Shown here: piece by piece, positions 11,876-24,400 of the stretch
How positions within the stretch are numbered: position 1 is the first letter of the stretch
Layout: each line of letters opens with the position of its first letter
Assembly: GCF_003573695.1 (NCBI RefSeq)
Contig: NC_039360.1
Span: forward strand, 125,822,336 to 125,886,335
Reading direction: 5' to 3'
DNA: 64,000 bases
Origin: Papaver somniferum
Taxonomy: Eukaryota > Streptophyta > Magnoliopsida > Ranunculales > Papaveraceae
Made by a program: the position numbers and the translations under genes
Notes under the pieces: generated by a model
The model's database searches: none
What the model saw: only the letters and a program-made list of their open reading frames with translations
Told to the model about the DNA's origin: nothing

Positions 11876-13331
11876 AACACAGTAGCGACCTTCTCATGGC
11901 CTTGAAGTGCAGGGATGGTTGTCTCTTCATCAATAACTCCAATGGTTAGAGTTATCATCGTTGGCTCCAGTATCCTCAACTTCGGTATTTAGCACCTAAT
12001 ACGAAGATTACATGAGGTTAGAGTCACGAAGCCAAAGGAGATTATGAAACACAGTATACCAAGGCAACATCATCAAGGTTCATCATATACATTCAAGGCA
12101 CGAGCAAATAACATGAAAGTCATGAAAACACATTTTACGATGAGTCCGTCTGAAGAAACTGAACTCTGCCTGTACTAAGAGACGAACTGGGAGCAATATA
12201 CAAGGAATTGAGGATGGGTCATATACCATTCTCTTCGTATGGATGTCCTCTGACATGTCAAAATTTCATGACAATCCGATGAACGAGCAAGTAGATGTGG
12301 CCAAAATATCAAGTGATGCGCAATCTGAAAAAGTTGGAAGTCTCCTGGAAGTTTACTATTTCGCCTTTTTCAGGCTCTGAACGTGCTCAAAACTTAAAAA
12401 CTTCTTTGTAAAGCTTGGAAATTTTCCGGGCTTGAATTTTCACATGCAGATCATCAAAATCCGATCCGGACGAAGATTCTACGGTTTTTACTAAAAAGCT
12501 GGGTTCTGAATTTTCTGACGACGAAATTCGACTAAGTTTTCATATACGCACATGGATTCACATTCATTCATTCAAAAATCAGCACTTTTATACTTCTATG
12601 AAGAAGGTACAGGGTATATGCTTACTTGAGAGGTATCCAAAGCGTTCAAGGAGTTGGGATTGTCCGTGTCAACGATGGGAGGATCATTACTTTCATTCGG
12701 CTCCAAATCCTTGGCACCGCCTGTGTCCTATTCTCAAGACGGTCGAGTAGCAGCACTTCCATTTCCATAACGACATCCTCCTGGACATATTCTCAAACAA
12801 TTAGCGTTTCATCAATAAGCATCATAATCGAACATGTGAAGAGATACTTACAACTTCTTCTTCATCGCTCAAGTCAGGAATTGCTTGCTCAAGGCGGAGA
12901 ACCGAAGACCATCAATACTTGATGGAGCAAAATCTGCAACGGAATAACAATATCGGTTTCAGGATCCTAATAATAGGGCGAGAAAGAGTCACAACAAAGA
13001 AAATACTGGAAACTCACCAAAGCACCAATGGGGACTTTACGGTATTGGGTAACAGCTTATAACCTTTATGCCTGCCTTCTCCGCCATGAAAGCCGCCTCA
13101 GTCTCTGAGAAATCTACACCGATTCGAGGTCGTATATTACGACCGTCCTGTGGTGAAATCCAGTAATATAATCAGAATACAGTTCTTATAATTTCGTGAA
13201 GATTATATGAAGAAACATACCTGAGAGCATCCTGGAGACGACTTTCGTTTATCACCAGAAAGATACTTCAATCTTGGTCGACTAAATCATCTCAGCCGAA
13301 GGAAGATCCTTGAATGGAGGTCTGGGAAATC

Positions 13332-13715
13332 TTACAAAGCCACGCAAACGCCCAAGTTGTGATCCCAGAATTCTACATAACCTGGGGTTACATAGGCGAA
13401 TCTATCAGAACCAGGAAACCAGTAGCTACTCCCTTCCACGTGAGTATGATCCAAATGAGTCCTGAGTTGCTCAACTGATGGCTTCCTTCTCCGTATGGTT
13501 GGAACACACTGATCCATACCCATTTGTCGAGCTGCTCTATCAATATTATACTCCTCCACTGAAAGCTCTCCAAACGTGGATGATAGCAAATGACCAGGGG
13601 TGCAACTCAACATGAAAGATCTTTCGCCATCACTCAGATGCGCACCAGACGTCAAACTCGTGCTTTCTCCAGTATTGAAAGTCATCGGCTGAGAAACATA
13701 ATCAGGGACTGACAC
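13332..13715 (-). pseudogene. PMD gene, C-terminal continuation
   Basis: A 127-codon segment in the same direction, ~150 bases after the PMD exon. It contains RAARQMGMDQCVPTI, matching the V-AR-Q-GFDQ-VP pattern found near the end of PMD domains, and SSYWFPGSDRF. Its ATG is probably not a start; it is the next piece of the same frameshifted reading frame. Downstream coding reaches the splice donor at 13220. Confidence 0.7.
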
Positions 13716-13862
13716 CCACGGGAGAAATTGAACTCAGATTCTTCATCTAACACATCAATAAGCGTATTTTAGAACGAGGCTGCTTTGTGGACCAACGCAT
13801 GATCCTAGCATTATCTTTCTCAGGGAAAGTATGGCGCATCAGTATTCGGTCCTTGCAGAACA

Positions 13863-14894
13863 TTACGTGGAAGGTGCATAATTCTTAAAGTGCTCCCACA
13901 TCAAAGCTTGAAGAAACATCGTGTTGGCATAACACTCAATCTTCATAGAGCCGTTCGACACACTGGAGTCTATAATCAAGGAGTCCAGGTTGTAATACAA
14001 GGAGCCTAAGAATAAACTACCTATCGGAAGTTTCTCACCTTGAGCCATCTTAATAGAAAAGGGAATCACAAAAGGCTTCAACAAGTTTCCACTGTCTTCA
14101 AAAACGTCTCTGGACAACCATAAACATAAGAAAGCAGCAATGGGTAACATGCCGTCGATGGGTTTATCAGAAATCTCATCTTTGGGCCACCAGTGTGTCA
14201 ACCAGGAAGCATAGCATCCTTTACTGCCAGCCTTATTCGCTTTCTCCATTGCAGCTGTCAAGACATGATAAACGACGGTCTCCTCATCTGAAAGATCCCC
14301 AGGAAGATTTCCCGTGATCGGGAGATGCATCAGAGCCGCCACGTCTTCCAAGGTAATGGTAAACTCTCCCCATCTACAAATGAAAGTGTGAGTGGGAATG
14401 CACCAGCGAGCAAACAGAGCCACAATACCACTTGCGTCATGATAAATGAACAACTCTCCAGAAGCTTGAATAGCTCTCGTCACCTGCGCCTGGTCGAGCA
14501 TAGTCCTCACATGAGGAAAACCCAACATATGCCTCGCCCAGCCGGAAAATTTCTCCAAAGGTCGTCGAGAAAGCTTAAACTCTATGATTGATGAGGTGAA
14601 GATCCCTCGTTCAAGACAAAATCGAATCATTGTCTTAGGAGTCAACAGATTCTTCTGAGTAACAGTTCTTGGATTTATCAAAAGACGATACACTGGGGAT
14701 TTCAAATGTTGTTCAGCTCCTGGAATATCTTTTTCAAAGAATGCATCATCTATGTTCGGGACATTCTTAATCCGAGGGATTTCGTCTTCGTCTCCCCCAA
14801 CGGAAGTTACATCCATGCATGTCTCATCTCTGGAAATACCATCATCAACGCACATCTCTTCCCTCGAGGCGTCGCCAGCTTGGGAACTGGTCAT
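13863..14894 (-). pseudogene. PMD exon (N-terminal and central part)
   Basis: A 343-codon open stretch. After an acidic N-terminus (~60 residues) comes the PMD core. Visible features are LERGIFTSSIIEFKLSRRPL, WARHMLGFPH, a FARWCIPTHTFIC segment, then the hallmark GEFTITLEDVAALMHLPITG (~residues 186-205), SWLTHWWP, and IAAFLCLWLSRDVF. This order (W-R-P-TF-…-GE-T-TL-DVA-L-LP-G) is typical of the PMD family. The stop at 13863 looks like a one-base frameshift, because PMD-like coding (VMFCKDRIL, then ARIMRW) continues in another frame. Confidence 0.85.
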
Positions 14895-16332
14895 CTTTGC
14901 TGAGTAGCTGAAAATTCTACTTCAGTATGCCGTCCAGATATAAATCAAGAAAATACAAGCAAAAATGGTAACTCACAACTCTTACCTTTTATACTTCCAC
15001 TAACAATAATGATAGTAATGCTAGAGTTAACACCTCAAAATCGTTCGTCTCTTCGAAAACTGCAAAAACGAACGAAACTTTATTTAATTTCTGAAACTGA
15101 TTTTTCTTGAAATCATGGACACAATTTCCATAATGTGAACACTCACACAACTGACCTATGAAGTTTACAACAACAAAATATTTCATCATAAATATATTTT
15201 CTATCTTCGAAGGTTCCTCAAAACCCACGTTTTGATTTTTCAAAAGAAAAAAAAACAACAATTAATGCAACATTGCTTACATAAATTCTTAAGAATTTTA
15301 TCTAATGAAAACAAATTCATGCAAATAAAATATACCATCATATTTTACACAATATATGTCATGGATACATATATATATATATATAAAAAATTTATTTTTC
15401 CTTCGTATCGTCGTTATTTGTCTTTAAAACGAAGGTTTATTTCAAAAAATATTGTGAAAGCTCACATCTCATACATATAATAAAGTTTTGTATTTACATG
15501 AAAGCTCATAAGCAAAATTTTATCACTGGACACAAGTTCATCATGCATATTTTCCTTCGTGTCATCGTTATTTGTCTTTAAAACGAAGGATTATTCCGAT
15601 TTCATGAAAATTCACTTCTTTTATGATAAAACCTTGGTACACATGAAAGCTCATAAACTAAGTTTTATCACTGAACCTGGGTTCATATACTAAAAAAAAA
15701 AACTCTCCTAAATCAGGGATTATAGTTAGTTTACAAAACTAACGATCGAACGAACATACGTTTTCAAAAAACGAGGGTTTTTCATAAAACTCACACTAAT
15801 ATACACACATGTATAATTTCATCATGGTTAAAGCATGAACAATTCATGAAGGTCATAGAATCAGAAAACATCCAAGAACAAAAAAACGCACCTGGAAAGT
15901 TCGGCCGAAAATTGGCCGGCGGCGGCGCTGGAACATGACGACTTCCTGCTGCTGGCGTGATGAAGATGAAGAGTTGATTAAGGTGCTGGTCGTGTGAGGG
16001 AGGAATAAAAAAAAGAGGGATTAATCCCTTTTATATCAATTTTTATATCCAAAACCTAATTTTCTAAGGATTTCCTTATTGGACCCGACCCGCGAATCCT
16101 AACTGACCACGGACTCGTCGTCCAAACCAGCGGTTCAACACCAATTTATGCTCATCAAACGACGCTCCAATCATGAAATTGAAGCCTTCATCAAGTCGTG
16201 GGTTGCTCATGATCTCTAAATCCGGTAACGTCTCAACTTAGTTCAATTACTGGTATTAGTATTTATGGCCGGAAAATCGCCATTTAATGCTGACTGAGGA
16301 ACATATCTTTCCTCAGTAAGCAGGGGACTTAA
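14895..16332. other. Element B region between antisense gene start and 3' LTR
   Basis: About 1.4 kb without convincing coding. It should hold the promoter and 5' leader of the antisense gene. Repeated short segments occur (CCTTCGT…CGTCGTTATTTGTCTTTAAAACGAAGG at ~15400 and again at ~15555), and an (AT)n run sits at ~15366-15386. Confidence 0.5.
16319..16332 (+). other. Polypurine tract of element B
   Basis: AGCAGGGGACTTAA directly before the 3' LTR. It is purine-rich but imperfect, and the exact tract limits are uncertain. Confidence 0.55.
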
Positions 16333-19300
16333 TATAGATGGTGGATTTTAACAAAGGCTAAAATCGTAAATTCATAATTATACAAAGCTCTGATTCAGCA
16401 ATCAGACGTGAGTATGAGACACGGGTCTCTCATCGAATTCTCAACGGAGAGTACTTTCTCTCAGAGTACATGTAGATATGTAGTCTCACGAATGGGCAAC
16501 GTCATATCTCATGAATACTGAATACTTTCAGTGATTATTTCTATATAGCATCATGAGATGGATGTCTCCTAGATAGCTTGCTCTGCTAGTATAGAGCGAT
16601 AACGTCTTCAGGAACAAATAACAAGTTTACCCTGACTATATAAAGGATATGACTTACCGACAAGCTCATATCGGGATAATTAAGGCTCCTAGACATCTTG
16701 CTCTGCTAGTATATAGCCACAAAGTTAATTATTCCTAATTACAATTGCTCCTATTCCATGGTCGAATCCACGACTGGCCCCATGGAATGGAAATAACAAT
16801 TGCTCATATTCCATGGTCGAATCCACGACTGGTCTCATGGAATGGCAATAACAATGGATCCTATTCCATGGTCGAATCCACGACTGGTCCCATGTAATGG
16901 CAATAACAATTGCTCCTATTCCATGGTCGAATCTGCGACTGGTCCCGCGGAATGGCAATAAACAACTGTTCTGATTCTATGATCGAATCCACGGCTTGAT
17001 CTCATAGAATAGCAATAACTATATTATCTCATTACTCCGATTTCATGATCGAATCCACAACTGGTCTCATAAATGGTAATAGATAAATCTTAATTACGCC
17101 GATTTTATGGTCGAATCTACGATCCCATGGAATGGTAATGCTCACTTTATTATTCTGAATTCGTAGTCGAATCCTCAGCTGATCCTATGAATTAATAATA
17201 AACATCTTATTACTCAGTTTTGTGAATTATTCTCCACTGAATTCCATAATTAGTAATAAATAATCAACAACCGGGCATCTGAGCTACCTCTAAGTAAGCC
17301 CCGATTCAAATGGTGAAGGTGTATCTAACGACGGTACACTAACAGTCACCGCACGAACGAGTATTTCAAAAATATAACGAAACGATGAACCTATGCAAAA
17401 TAGAGAAGAAAATAATAAATAATTAAAAATATTGACCAGGGTGCTGGGAGCACGGACACGACCAACCAACCGTGTCGTGGTCAATCCCACGCCAGTTTTA
17501 TATTTTTAATGCATTTTTATCATTTTTCATGATTTGATGAAAATTCTCTCATTTTATCAAATTTCCTTCGTCTCGAGGAAACTCCTCGGTTTCATGGTAC
17601 TTCCATAAATCCATAAAAAAATAATACAAAATTAAGGAAAGGAGTGTGGGGCGTGACCATTGGCCAACCAGCCATGCCTTGGTCCCAACCGGCCCACACC
17701 CACGATTCCTTATTATTTTATTATTATTATTATTATTTCTCTAATTTCATGAAAAAAATCCTTGATTTCATGGTATTTTTGCACAAATCATCAAATAATA
17801 ATAAAATAAAATAAACTATGAAAACTTGTGGGACCGGACATTGGACGGCCGTCCATGCCCTAGTCGGTCCCACATGTCCCTTTTTTTCTTATTTTATTAT
17901 GATTTTTCCTTGAATTCATCAAATTCCTTGATTTCATGGTATTTCTCTCAAATTAGGAAAAATTCCCTCAAATCATCAAAATACTTAAAAATATTAAAAA
18001 AATAGGGAAACTCGTGGGACCGGGCCCTAGCCGACCGGCCATGCCTTCCACGGTCCCACACGCCCTTGTTTTTATTATTTTAATATTTTTTGCTTCCTTG
18101 AACTCATGAAAACTCCTTCAATTCAAGGAAACTCCCTAAATTCATCGAATTTCTCAAAATTCATGAATTTTTTATAAAATCATTATAAAATTAGGGAAAC
18201 TCGTGGGACCGGGCCCTAGCCGGTCGACGATGCCTTCCATGGTCCCACACTCCCTTTTTTTATTATTTTAATATTTTCTGCTTCCTTGCACTCATGAAAA
18301 CTCCTTCAATTCATCGAAACTCCCAAAATTCATGAATTTTTGCATAAAATCATCAAAATATTATAAAATTAAGGAAAAGGCACCACGGGACCGTGGTCAC
18401 GACCGTCCGACCATGCATTGACCACGGCGGTCCCACGCCTCCTCGTTCCTTATTTTATAATTATTTTTTATCATCTCATGGTGTTTTCCTCAGTTTCGTC
18501 GAAACCCTAATTTTGGGATATTTTCTCGAATGATGCTCAATTGCACGCCAGAAAATATCAAAATTCTCAGGACTGAGACGCGGACGCCTTGGGGACACGA
18601 GCACACTATCTTGACCGACCAAGATTGGCTCTTTGTCTCACGGAAGCCGGCCCCATCAATTTTCACAGTTTTTACCTAATTTGCACAATTGCTCGTATTA
18701 GGTCCAAAACTCTCCCAAACACTTTGGATTTTCATGAAGTGATCGTCAGGCGGTCACGGGACAACCCAGGGCCGGTTTCATGACTCCATGGTCGGTCCCT
18801 CGCCTCGTCATAATTAATTAGGTTTTCTCACCTAAGGCTCAGACGAGTATTTTGAATAAATGATTAAGCCAGCATTTAATCATTCTTCCACCAACAAATC
18901 GTCAACTCTTCAGGAGTTCTTCGTACTTTCTCACGTGAGCATATGGACACTACATGGTTGATCCACGGTCCCGTGTAGTCGCTCCCTCTTTCGTCCCATG
19001 GTTAAACTTCTGACGAACCATGAATTGATCAATTGATCAAATTAGGGTTTCTGAATCCAAGGATCATCATTCCAGATTCCAACCTTAATAATTCTACGAC
19101 GGCCTCATGGTCATTAATTTTATTAATTATGCTCGGTTCAACGACCAGTATTCTAATTAATATTTTTGGTACTCTGCCAATAATCCGTCAGATGAGCAAC
19201 ACATGCTTAGACGATCAAATATTCAACAATTCATCACATGAGCAACACTTGCTCAGATGATAAATATTTGCTCAAACCAAGGAATATTGGTTCAACAATC

Positions 19301-20161
19301 AGTATTCAACGATCCATCGAATGAGCAATACTTGCTCACTTCATCGTAAGAATTATACCTCTGTCTCATGACATGTTCAATTCATGAGTTTCAGAACATC
19401 ATGTTCGACATTCAGCAACTACATGGACTCATCGTCCCATCAAACCACGAAGTCATCAATTGACTAACAAACCACGAGACGTCAATCGTGTCACTTGGGG
19501 GATATCACTTAGGGTTTTGGTCTGGCGGTCTATGGCACGTGTGTTCAAACACACGATGGAATGTGAGCAAGTCGTGCAGTCAGTTGAAGGAATTCACGAG
19601 GTAGTGGGTGGAAAATCAACCAGGTCTCCACACGTTGAGCAACTGGTTTCAAACACGATCTCCACTTCCCCACTCCTTGATTCACTCAACCGTCACACTT
19701 CATGGGGTCATGGTGTCTAAAATTGCAGCAATATAAATAAGTCTCTGAATCATGATTGAATGATCGGCATCATCAGTATCATCAATCTCACGTCAAACTG
19801 ACAACACGAGATCATCAACTCATCAATTGAGAAACTACTCTCAATTGAGCAATTTCAATCATTCAGAGCTTATCATATTCAGAATTCATACACCCACAAT
19901 CTTTGGTTACCATTGATTCCACACATTTCCCAGCTTCCCTCCTACAGAGCAACCCATCTCCCTCTTTGCGACCGAATTGACTCTGGAACGGCCATTAACT
20001 TGGTTTAGGCCGAAGTCCTACAGATTTATCTCTCGAATCTAAGCACTCCCTTTGCATTGCATCTGTGTGAGGTTGAACAGTTTGCTCGGTTGAGGAGTCT
20101 CGGTAATACTCTCATCTCTTCAATTTCCTGAAAAACCAGCGAATCGTTTTCCCCATCTACA
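16333..20161 (+). repeat. 3' LTR of element B (3.83 kb)
   Basis: Partner of 4500-8202. It begins TATAGATGG (the first dinucleotide TG has become TA) and ends CCATCTACA. It retains ~132 bases (about 19814-19945) that the 5' LTR lacks. Both internal repeat arrays are present. Confidence 0.93.
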
Positions 20162-20166
20162 CTATG
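20162..20166 (+). repeat. Target-site duplication of element B (right copy)
   Basis: CTATG, identical to 4495-4499. Confidence 0.9.
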
Positions 20167-20404
20167 ACACTGTATAACAATGATCGAGAACTTTGTTTTC
20201 TCATTGTTATAGCTACGGATTTTCAACAACGATGATGCTGAACTTACAACCTTTGGGATCATTGGAGTACTTGGAAGTGACGAATATTTCGAGTAATGTT
20301 GAAGATTAGGCATGTGGAATAGGATCTACAAAAGTTTATGTATTTATTTTTTGTATTCCATATGTATTAATAGTTTTGTCACTAAAATTGACAAAGGGGG
20401 AGAT
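20167..20404 (+). other. Element A internal 3' end and polypurine tract
   Basis: Resumes element A after nested B and matches element C at about 40805-41035 (minus). It ends with ACAAAGGGGGAGAT (20391-20404), the polypurine tract that primes plus-strand synthesis, directly before the 3' LTR. Confidence 0.85.
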
Positions 20405-22794
20405 TGTTAGAGCATTGCTCGGTCAACCTCGCCTGCGTTACTATCTCAAGCATGTTTGTCAATGTTAGTGATTAAAACTATAAGTCTTGATTTCTAGTCT
20501 GCTATATCTAAGGTCTCGGACTAGGATAGAAAGTGTAGTTGAGCTCAAGAACTCCATGGTGATCATCATACAAGACGAAGGATTGCTCAAGGAACTGGTG
20601 GATCTTCATCGACTAAAAGGTATGTGGAGACTTGAACTTATCTATCACTCAAAAGTCTATCTACTCTATCTCCTATCTAGAGAAAAAAGTTGTTGTGCTA
20701 TATAGACTTTGATTATACACATTTGCTATTTCGGGCCGAGTTTATCTCGCCTATCTATTTCTCAAAATATGTGTTGGTAAGATTTCGCTTTGGCCAAACT
20801 TATCTTTACCTAGTGACGAAAGTGATGTTATGTTTCAATCACTTTGAAAATGGCTTTGATGACGATAGTCGATTCTTTATGTTTAACGACTATTATAATA
20901 TTATAGAAGAATGTTTCAATGATTGAAATGAGAGTTTAGATTATATAACCATTATTGGATATAAGAATTGTTGTGGAAACACATATATGTATATGTCCTT
21001 ATTCCTTGAACCGAAGTTTGCGAACTTTGTTGATCAAGAGAACCGGAACAAGAGTCGTGAACTCAGTCCGCGAACTCAGTCCGCGAACCCAGTCCGCGAA
21101 CTGGCGGAAGTTCTCGACCCGAGAAAATCTACTGGAGTTTGAGAACTCCTTCCGGGAACTTAAGTCCGTGAACTTGAGTTAGGTTATATCTAAAGACGAT
21201 TGTTTGTGAACTCATGTTTATATAAACTAAGGAATGCAAGTTTGCAAACTGTGGCTCTAAAGTTCATGAACTGATTCAAGTGAATCAAATCGTTTTTGCT
21301 TCCATTGTGTCTTGTGTAGTTACGTAAGATTTCCTTGCAATTGAACAACTCTCTAACTAGTTCATTTGAGTCAATTGAACTAGTTATGGTGAAGAAGATA
21401 TTGGTTGATATGAAATTACTCATATGGCTAACCATTTGGTTAACTACTGTTGAACCAACAAATGTACATGTTTGGGTACGGTTACACAAACCTAAAATCG
21501 TACATTTCATTTGTGTGAAACAAGCTAGGTTTTTCGATCTTACGGTTGAAAGATATTATCTTGAATCTAAATCAGGTTTTCATCTAACGGTGAATATTGA
21601 ATGCCTTGTTACCAAGCTAACATTGATTGCAAACCCTGATTTGAAAGACTATATAAGGGAGAACTCTAGCAACTGGGAAACCTAATCCCCACACCTTCTG
21701 TGTGATACTAGTTGCATAGCTAGAGTTGATTCTCCTTTAACCTTTGATTTCTTCTTCTAAACCAGGTTAACGAGTTAAAGACTTCATTGGGATTGTGAAG
21801 CCAGACCGATACTACTTTCTCATAGTTGTGTGATCTGATCTTGCATATTCTATCGTACAAGTACAATCGCAAATACTGTCTTGAGATTAATATATTCGAT
21901 AGGCAAGATATAAAAGTAATCACAAACATATTTGTCTCATCATTTGTGATTCCACAACATCTTCTTTCGTCGCATCGATTAAGATTGTTGTGAGGTGATT
22001 GATAATACTAGGATGTTCTTCGGGAATATAAGTCCGGTTTATCAATTGGTTCATGTTCACCTTGATTTATCAAAAGACGGAACAAATCTCGTAGGTATTT
22101 CTGTGGAAGACAGATTTATCTATTATTATAGACTTTTCTGTGTGATACGGATTTGTTTATTTAAGTCTTCGACTTTAGGTCGTAGCAACTCTTAGTTGTG
22201 GGTGAGGTTATCTAGGGGAATCAAGTGCGTAGTATCTTGCTAGTATCAGAGACGTAAGAGCATAACTGTACCTTGGATCAGTGTGAGACTGATTGGGGTT
22301 CAACTACAGTCCATATCGAAGTTAGTTTGAAGTAGGCTAGTGTCTGTAGCGGCTTAATACAGTTTGTGTTCAATCTGGACTAGGTCCCGGGGTTTTTCTG
22401 CATTTGCGGTTTCCTCGTTAACAAAATTCTGGTGTCTGTGTTATTTCTATTCCGCATTATATTTTGTTATATAATTGAAATATCACAGGTTTTGCGTAGT
22501 TCAATCAATTAGAATATCCGACCTTTTGGTTGTTGATTTAAATTGATTGACACTTGGATATTGGTCTTTGGTACCATCCAATTTGTCTCTTTTGTATTTG
22601 ATAGACACTCGCAGATTTCTATTTGCTTGAGTATATATCAAATCCAGAGATTGAGATATAAACTCTTTGATATACTTTTTTTATCTAGATTGAGTCTGAA
22701 TGTCTAGTTGATTCTCTAGAAAGTATATTGGAGTTTTTCCATGCAGATTGCTAAGCGAAATATTGGGTGTGGTTGTTAGACCCCTGCTTTTTCA
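20405..22794 (+). repeat. 3' LTR of copia A (2.39 kb)
   Basis: Begins TGTTAGAGCATTGCTC after the polypurine tract and ends CTGCTTTTTCA. It matches 1-829 over its last third, and the two LTRs of element C in reverse orientation. GGGTTTTTCTGCATTTG near 22394 is a well-conserved landmark in all family members here. The sequence after it is LINE coding. Confidence 0.92.
21056..21110 (+). repeat. Short tandem CAGTCCGCGAAC motif in copia LTR
   Basis: Three near-identical copies of a ~15-base unit (GAACTCAGTCCGC). Related, rearranged forms (TTCGCGGACTGGGTTCGCGGACT) are at about 40085 and 46205 in element C. It is the only GC-rich island in the LTR. Confidence 0.7.
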
Positions 22795-24400
22795 GTTGGT
22801 CAAGGGGTAGTTCAACTCATTCAAGAATGCTTCAGGTACTCATGTATACCTCCGGGTCTAAACTACACTTACCTTGATCTAATTCCAAAAAAGAAGAAAT
22901 ATAGTACCACAGCTGATTATAAGCCAATAACACTTTGTAATGTGTTATACAAGATTGTTACTAACATCATAACAAATAGGTTAAGTTCGTTCCTTTATAC
23001 CCTGATTGAGAACACTCAATATGCTTTTGTGCCAAGGAGGCAAATTCTAGATAATATTATTATGGCAAAAGAGTTGTTCCATTCCATGCATACGTCTAAC
23101 ACTTTACAGGTCTCTTTTGCTCTTAAACTGGACATGAGCAAAGTATATGACAGAATTGACTGGGGATTTTTAAGTAAATCCCTAGAAAGTGTAGGAGTAT
23201 TTGGCAGAACACATGATCTTATTATGAGTTGTGTCTAGAGTCCATACCACATCTTTTTCTATTTTTATTAATGGCCAACCATAAGGTTTTTTTCAAAAGG
23301 GAGAGGGGTATAAGACAAGGTTGTCCTTTATCATCCAGTTATTCATAATATGTTTTCATTACTTATCAGGGATTATTAGCAAACTGGAGGAAGATGGTAT
23401 CTAAAGTGGTTATCAAATTAATAGATGGGCACCAAGTATTTCACATGTCATGTTTGTAGATGATTTAATGCTAGTTGGCAATACAAACACCAGCACCATA
23501 AGCTCAATCACCACCATTTTGCAACAATATTACATGTATCATACCAACTGGTAAATTACTCCAAATCATCCATCCATTTCAGCAAGAATGTTATAGATTC
23601 ATATACATAAAAAATCATACAAACATTGGGAGTCTCAATAATGAACAAAGAAAATAAGTAATTGGGAGTTAAGATACTTCAATAAGGAAACAGAGTTTCT
23701 AATCTCAGTTTTCTCATTGAAAAACTCATAGGCTGGAAAAGACACAATCTTTCTCATGCAGGGAGAACAACACTAATTCAGTCAGTGTTAGCTCTTATTC
23801 CGATGTATTACATGGCCACTTCTGCAATCCCAGAGACTATTCTTAACATGTTAAATCAAATCATAAGGGATTTATAGTGGGGACGTGATATAAACAATAG
23901 AAAATGAATTTTCTTAAGCGGGAATGGTTCAATCTCCCAAAGGATAAACGAGGAGATTTTTACATGACAAGGACACACTTTGGAAAGAATTCTACTGGAT
24001 AAATACTTAAGAAATCAGTCTTTTTGGGAGACAAAAAAGCCAAAAAAAAATGCTCTTCGACATGGATGGAAATTCTGGACAGCGGGAAAGAGCTGAAAAA
24101 AGGTTGTAACTGGATGCTTAGAAATGATCAAGATATTATCATATTTGAATATCCATGGATCCCCTTCATCCCTAGAGGCATTCCTGTTAGAAGACAAGAT
24201 GCTGACAAAAACATTACTAAAGTCCATCAATTCTTCAAGTTGTAGATGATTACACTACCTCCCTTATCAGTCAAGTACTAATCAATTCAGAAGCTGCAAA
24301 TATCCTCATTTTGAAGCTAACAACACCTAGGGATTTTACTTCTCAGTTCTTCCAGAAACTACTTCTCAATAACCAGGGCGAATCATCCTGAAAAGATGAG
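22795..24400 (+). pseudogene. L1-type LINE relic (reverse transcriptase to C-terminal part)
   Basis: Frame-broken ORF2 of a plant L1 LINE. The open segment at 22942-23238 includes ITLCNVLYKIVTNIITNRL and the palm motif start FALKLDMSKVYDRIDW. After a frameshift come GIRQGCPLS (~23310) and the catalytic FVDDLML (~23455), then an L1-type LIGWKRHNLSHAGRTTLIQSV segment (~23730). The 5' part is missing because copia A sits directly at its left edge, so A inserted into this LINE. It ends by fading into LTR-like sequence at ~24400. Inactive. Confidence 0.85.

Larger units (their letters stand above)
11262..14894 (-). pseudogene. Antisense multi-exon plant-mobile-domain gene in element B
   Basis: This is an overall gene model. 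It starts at 14894 (MTSSQAGDASREEM), 1.4 kb inside the 3' LTR, and reads towards gag. The main exon holds a plant mobile domain (PMD, aminotransferase-like). Credible introns follow: 13148-13220 (GTATGT…CCACAG), 12934-13017 (GTGAGT…TTGCAG), and a donor at 12851 (GTAAGT). Coding segments recur down to 11262, ending in a coiled coil. Frameshifts near 13863 and 11640 break it in this copy. PMD proteins in plants include MAIN/MAIL1-type nuclear factors, and PMD genes are also carried by transposable elements. Introns in an antisense gene mean it was not lost through reverse transcription of its own spliced RNA. Whether it is transcribed is unknown. Confidence 0.75.
4500..20161 (+). mobile_element. 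Ty3/gypsy element B (Tat/Ogre-like), nested in copia A
   Basis: A 15.66 kb element bounded by TGTAGATGG and CCATCTACA, which are perfect inverted termini, with an exact 5-bp duplication. Its LTRs are 4500-8202 and 16333-20161. Inside are gag, a protease region, an integrase C-terminal remnant and a long antisense spliced gene. Reverse transcriptase, RNase H and the integrase core are missing. The gag and zinc-finger style, very long LTRs and extra antisense ORF fit the Tat/Ogre branch. The two LTRs differ at many points by eye, so the insertion is not very recent. Confidence 0.92.
1..22794 (+). mobile_element. Copia element A (gag-only, SIRE-like), left end outside window
   Basis: This Ty1/copia element has a partial 5' LTR (1-829), a tRNA-Met type primer binding site, a broken gag, a small coiled-coil ORF, a polypurine tract and a 3' LTR (20405-22794). 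Its internal region is only about 3.9 kb once nested element B (4500-20161) is removed. I find no protease, integrase or reverse transcriptase in it, so it would need enzymes from elsewhere. The same family occurs as element C on the opposite strand at 38407-46965. The right flank is a LINE relic. The left end and left target duplication cannot be seen. Confidence 0.88.

Noticed and set aside
16725..16958. 77-codon repetitive ORF (minus) in hairpin units
   Set aside because: A translation of the 55-base tandem repeat; the 5' LTR equivalent is not open.
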